Source: Mycolicibacterium phocaicum (GTDB lineage: Bacteria > Actinomycetota > Actinomycetes > Mycobacteriales > Mycobacteriaceae). From it: a stretch of 64,000 nt of DNA. Location of the stretch: NCBI RefSeq assembly GCF_010731115.1, contig NZ_AP022616.1:806001-870000 (forward strand), read 5' to 3'. The position numbers were made by a program, and so were the translations under genes. Shown in pieces: positions 60,546 through 64,000 of this stretch. The notes under the pieces were generated by a model. The model saw only the letters and a program-made list of their open reading frames with translations, searched no databases and had not been told where the DNA came from. Each line of letters starts with the position of its first letter. Positions within the stretch are counted from its first letter, which is position 1.

Positions 60546-61469
60546 ATGGACACCCGCCGGCTGCGCCTCCTGCTGGCGCTGTCGCGCCTGGGGTCGATGC
60601 GAGCCGTCGCCGAGAACCTCAATCTCACGACGTCGACGGTGTCGCAACAGATCGCTGCGCTCGCCAAGGAAACCGGCACCCAACTGATCGAACCGGAAGG
60701 GCGCCGGGTCAGGCTGACACCGGCCGGACAGCGCCTCGCCGACCATGCGGTGACCATCCTCGCCGCCGTCGACGCGGCGCGCCTCGACCTCGATTCCGGC
60801 GCCGAACCCGTCGGCACCCTGCGGATCGGCGGCTTCGCGACCGGCATCCGCGTCTCGCTGCTGCCGATCCTGGCGGAATTGACCCGGGAACACCCCGGAA
60901 TCGATGTTGCGATAAGCGAATACGAGCCCATCGAGGCGTTCGCGTTGCTCACCGACGACGACCTGGACCTGGCCCTGACCTACGACTACAACCTGGCTCC
61001 GGCCTCCCCCAGCCCGCTCCTGGAAGGCTTTGCCCTGTGGTCGATTCCATGGGGGCTGGGCCTGCCGGCCGATGAGGCGAACGGACCAGCCGAACTGTCC
61101 GAGTACGCGGACCGGACCTGGATCGTCAACTCCCGCAACACCGCTGACGAGGACGCCGTCCGCACACTGGGTGCGCTGAGCGGATTCACCCCGCGCATCG
61201 CCCATCAGATCGACAGCCTGGAACTGGTCGAGGACCTGATCGTCGCCGGGTACGGCGTCGGGCTGCTGCCGCTGGAACGGCCCACCAGCGCGGGCATCAA
61301 GGTCGTCCCGTTGGCCGGGCCGACGGTGATCCACACCGCCTACGCCGTCACCCGCAAGGGCCGCACCAATTGGCCACCGCTGCGGGCGGTGCTCGACCGG
61401 CTTCGGCCGGGCGACGGGCCGGTGCCGTTGCCGACGTGGCCGCGCCCAGAAGCCGTCGGCCCCGAATGA
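60546..61469 (+). CDS. LysR-family transcriptional regulator
   Basis: A 307-residue LysR regulator: winged helix-turn-helix at 1-60 (MDTRRLRLLLALSRLGSMRAVAENLNLTTSTVSQQIAALAKETG), then the substrate-binding domain with TLRIGGFATGIRVSLLPILAELTREHPGIDVAISE and VAGYGVGLLPLE. It is divergent from the thioesterase gene across 85 bp containing CTAAATATTCATAA, an AT-rich stretch that may be the promoter and binding site. The thioesterase is the likely target. Confidence 0.93.
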   Translation: MDTRRLRLLLALSRLGSMRAVAENLNLTTSTVSQQIAALAKETGTQLIEPEGRRVRLTPAGQRLADHAVTILAAVDAARLDLDSGAEPVGTLRIGGFATGIRVSLLPILAELTREHPGIDVAISEYEPIEAFALLTDDDLDLALTYDYNLAPASPSPLLEGFALWSIPWGLGLPADEANGPAELSEYADRTWIVNSRNTADEDAVRTLGALSGFTPRIAHQIDSLELVEDLIVAGYGVGLLPLERPTSAGIKVVPLAGPTVIHTAYAVTRKGRTNWPPLRAVLDRLRPGDGPVPLPTWPRPEAVGPE

Positions 61470-61498
61470 CACTGACCGAGATCTGGGAGGCTACCGGC

Positions 61499-62308
61499 GT
61501 GAAACTGCTCAGGGCGGCACTGGTCGCGACACTTCTGACCGGGACCGTACTGCCCGCCGCCCGCGCCGAATGCACCGGCGCGTGCGATGCCCAGCAGCGC
61601 GTCGCGGCGGCTGACGCCTACCTCGCGACCCGGCCCGGCACCGTCGGCTACGTGCTTCGCGACCGCAAAACCGGTGCGGTGTACCGCAATTCGCACGCCG
61701 GGGACATGGTGTGGACGGCCTCGACCATCAAGCTCGGCATCATCGTGGATCTGTTCGCCCGGCAGAGCGCCGGGCTGCTGCGGCTCACCGACAACGACAT
61801 CGCCCTCATGGGCAAGATGCTGCACACCTCGGACAACGACGCCGCCGACACCCTGTGGACCCGGTACGGCGGCCCCGACCACACGATCTTCAACAACGAC
61901 TTCCCGCATTTCGGCATGACGCGCGTCCAGCCGCAACGGGGTTTCGGAGACATGTTCCCCTACTGGGGTTTTCAGAAGTCGACCACCGATGATCTCGACC
62001 AGATGGTGAACTACATGCTGACCCGGCTGCGGCCCAACGAGACGGCCTGGATCGTCAATGCCATGCAGCACGTCGACCCGATCCAGCAGTGGGGTGTGTG
62101 GGGCGCCGGCCCGGGCATGGCGCCCGGCAACAAGGACGGCTGGTCCGACGAGCAGGGCGGCTGGGTGACCAACACCGTCGGATTCGCCGGGCCTGGACAA
62201 CGTTTCACGCTCGCCGTCATGAACGCGCTGAACGGCGCCGGCGGCAACGCGGACGGTCAGGCCACGACTACGCGGCTAAGCCAGATATTGCTGGCCGATC
62301 GGCAGTAA
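61499..62308 (+). CDS. Secreted serine hydrolase with beta-lactamase fold
   Basis: A 269-residue exported protein. The signal peptide ends PAARA at about 23. The class A beta-lactamase/penicillin-binding motifs are present: Ser75-x-x-Lys78 in TASTIKLG, and Ser111-Asp-Asn113 in HTSDNDA. The third KTG box is not clear, and the usual Glu166 region is replaced by NNDFPHFGMTRVQPQRGFG. It may be a DD-peptidase-like or esterase enzyme of the cell wall rather than a resistance enzyme. The GTG at 61499 has GGAGG upstream. Confidence 0.85.
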   Translation: MKLLRAALVATLLTGTVLPAARAECTGACDAQQRVAAADAYLATRPGTVGYVLRDRKTGAVYRNSHAGDMVWTASTIKLGIIVDLFARQSAGLLRLTDNDIALMGKMLHTSDNDAADTLWTRYGGPDHTIFNNDFPHFGMTRVQPQRGFGDMFPYWGFQKSTTDDLDQMVNYMLTRLRPNETAWIVNAMQHVDPIQQWGVWGAGPGMAPGNKDGWSDEQGGWVTNTVGFAGPGQRFTLAVMNALNGAGGNADGQATTTRLSQILLADRQ

Positions 62309-62317
62309 ATTGACGCC

Positions 62318-62791
62318 ATGACCTATGGCGAGAACTACCCCACCTCGGGCGCTTACGGCGCACCCACCCCGGTGCATCCAGGTGACCTGCTGCCCCGCTT
62401 CTTCGCGCGGTTCATCGACGGTCTGATCGTCGGCGTCCTGGCCTTCTTCGGCGCCTTCTCGATCGGCTCGATGTCCGACGTCATGGTGACCGGCCTGTTC
62501 TCCGGGCTGGGCACCTTCCTGTACTTCGTGCTGTTCGAGGTGCTGGCCGGCGCGACGCCCGGCAAGATGCTGCTGGGCCTGAGTGTTCGTGGTCCCCACG
62601 GGATGCCGAAGCCCGACTTCAAGCAGTCGGCCATCCGTAACTCGTTCACCCTGCTGACCATCATCCCGTGGGTCGGCGGGCTACTGGCGTTCATCGCGTA
62701 CATCTACATCGCCGTCACCATCAGCTCCAGCCCATGGAAGCAGGGCCGGCACGACGAACTCGCCGGCGGTACTCAGGTGGTCAAGAAGTAG
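62318..62791 (+). CDS. RDD-family membrane protein
   Basis: A 157-residue RDD-domain protein. The conserved Arg and Asp are in PRFFARFIDGLIVGV, and GKMLLGLSVRGPHG ends the second helix region. Three membrane helices follow the family pattern. RDD proteins are proposed ion or small-solute transporters, but few are studied. The ATG lies 9 bp after the serine hydrolase stop, so the two form one operon. Confidence 0.9.
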   Translation: MTYGENYPTSGAYGAPTPVHPGDLLPRFFARFIDGLIVGVLAFFGAFSIGSMSDVMVTGLFSGLGTFLYFVLFEVLAGATPGKMLLGLSVRGPHGMPKPDFKQSAIRNSFTLLTIIPWVGGLLAFIAYIYIAVTISSSPWKQGRHDELAGGTQVVKK

Positions 62792-62795
62792 CGCC

Positions 62796-64000
62796 CTAGC
62801 CGTTGACCAGCGAAAAGCCTTCCCAGGCTTGACGCTGCTCGGAGCGGGGGTCGTATTCGACGCGGGTCTTGCGGTCGAAGACGAGCACGGCGCGATCGTC
62901 GGCGTCGTACCGCGGCCAGCCCTCGCCGGGGACGCCCGTCCGGGCGAATGCCCGCCACCGGTTCTGGACGTCGTTACTGATCCGCAGCGCCGACTTGCGG
63001 TCCAGGGCGGCGGTCAGCACCGAACCCAGCGGGGTCCGGTACACGTCGAAGACCGCGAGCAGTTCGGTGGCGTGCGTGGCACCCAGACCCGTCCAGTGCA
63101 GCGCCGGCGGCGCATAGTCGTACCGGTAGGCGTAGGTCGGCGCGTGGCGCATGTGCGCCGCGGCGATCTCCCAGGACGCGGTGCCGAAGGCGAAATCGCC
63201 GCCGAGCTTGATGCAGGCGTCCGCCGATTGCGGATAACCCGGATACGCCCCGGTGATCCGGGCGCGCCGTTCCGCCGGGAGGTGAGCGAGGATGCGTTCG
63301 ATCATGGCCTCGTTGGTGGGCAGCAGCTGCATGAACTTGGTGAACAGCCGGCCCTCGTCGGCATTGCTGCCAACGATCAGCGGCACCTGGTGGGCCCGCC
63401 CCTCGCGCATCGCGACCATGGGGTCTTCGGGCAGGAACTCGGTTCCGTACGCCGGCCCGGCCGGGAAGGCACCCGGCATGTCGCCGACGGCACCATGAAT
63501 GACGCGGTCCAGCGCGGCCATCAGCTCAGCCGGTCTCGCCGACATCAGCGCGGCGGCACCGTCCCGCTCGCCGGCTCCCAAGGCTTCGGCGAACTGCTTC
63601 GCGAACTGGGCGGCCGCGTCGGGTGAGCGCACCATGCCGCTGGCGGGGCTCTCCGCAATCGCCTGGTGGAAAAGACCTTTCGCCTGCGGCACGGCGAGCA
63701 GCGTCGCCACGGCGTGGGCCCCGGCGCTCTCCCCGAAAATGGTCACGTTGTCCGGATCGCCGCCGAACACGGCGATGTTGGTCCGCACCCACTTCAGCGC
63801 CGCCACCAGGTCCCGCAGGAACAGATTGTCGTCCAGCGGGTGCTCCGCCGTGGCCAAGGTGGACACATCGAAGCAGCCGAGCGCACCCAGCCGGTAGTTG
63901 GCCGAGACGAAGATGCAGCCGCGCCGCGCCAGCGCGGCACCGTCGTAGATCGGGGTCGCGGAACTGCCGAGGATGTAACCGCCACCGTGGATGAAGAACA
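62796..64000 (-). CDS. Carboxylesterase, type B (start beyond the window)
   Basis: The C-terminal part, about 400 residues, of a type B carboxylesterase running off the right edge. The oxyanion loop HGGGYILGS is visible near 63970, followed by IFVSANYRLGALGCFD and the nucleophile motif IFGESAGAHAVATLL. The acidic residue is probably in GSNADEGRLF and the base His in GLGATHATELLAVFD. It hydrolyses esters, with broad or unknown substrate. The stop is 5 bp from the convergent RDD gene. Confidence 0.92.
   Translation of the reverse strand, partial: FFIHGGGYILGSSATPIYDGAALARRGCIFVSANYRLGALGCFDVSTLATAEHPLDDNLFLRDLVAALKWVRTNIAVFGGDPDNVTIFGESAGAHAVATLLAVPQAKGLFHQAIAESPASGMVRSPDAAAQFAKQFAEALGAGERDGAAALMSARPAELMAALDRVIHGAVGDMPGAFPAGPAYGTEFLPEDPMVAMREGRAHQVPLIVGSNADEGRLFTKFMQLLPTNEAMIERILAHLPAERRARITGAYPGYPQSADACIKLGGDFAFGTASWEIAAAHMRHAPTYAYRYDYAPPALHWTGLGATHATELLAVFDVYRTPLGSVLTAALDRKSALRISNDVQNRWRAFARTGVPGEGWPRYDADDRAVLVFDRKTRVEYDPRSEQRQAWEGFSLVNG

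Overview
The window is high-GC actinobacterial chromosome, most likely from a fast-growing Mycobacterium/Mycolicibacterium. The evidence is an MmpS/MmpL pair, a WhiA paralogue, an EspR-like regulator, a DUF222/HNH (13E12-type) protein, a FAAL-type FadD, the long actinobacterial GAPDH, frequent GTG/TTG starts, and many TetR regulators beside catabolic genes. No rRNA, tRNA, CRISPR array or intact transposase was seen. One short sequence near 18.95 kb looks like an insertion-sequence end. Both window ends cut genes.

0-3.8 kb is a regulatory block. It holds an ECF sigma factor translationally coupled to an Asp23/Gls24-like protein, a full-length WhiA paralogue away from its usual rapZ-yvcK-whiA neighbourhood, a small unknown protein whose stop overlaps a possible WhiA start, and an EspR-like DNA-binding protein. 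3.8-13.3 kb carries a TetR divergent from mmpS-mmpL, a KstD-like flavoprotein divergent from its own TetR across a 22-bp inverted repeat, a secreted protein, a DUF1330 protein, a universal stress protein operon and a membrane protein. 13.2-22.4 kb is largely housekeeping: Gfo/Idh oxidoreductase, L-serine dehydratase, a DKNYY lipoprotein pair, the DUF222 nuclease-like protein, an MFS transporter, GAPDH with a perfect 20-bp-stem terminator, and a SnoaL-like protein.

22.4-45.8 kb is accessory catabolism built from regulator-plus-enzyme modules: TetR/oxidoreductase/unknown/sulfatase; TetR-SRPBCC-luciferase-like monooxygenase; a lone FAAL; three luciferase-like monooxygenases in one operon behind a structured leader; a D-aminoacylase (frameshifted) divergent from a TetR; an SDR; a FadE divergent from a TetR; and an alcohol dehydrogenase with a second frameshifted luciferase-like gene and its TetR. 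Most divergent promoters hold a clear palindrome that I propose as the local operator.

45.8-55.9 kb is a PucR-controlled unit: malonate/methylmalonate semialdehyde dehydrogenase, class III aminotransferase, lutABC, a class III adenylyl cyclase coupled to lutC, and an epoxide hydrolase. Together they suggest use of beta-alanine-type amino acids and lactate, with a cAMP-producing enzyme made from the same transcript. 55.9-64 kb returns to single genes: a DUF559-like protein, an NCS1 permease with an EamA exporter, a small secreted protein, a thioesterase divergent from a LysR regulator, a beta-lactamase-fold serine hydrolase, an RDD protein and a truncated carboxylesterase.
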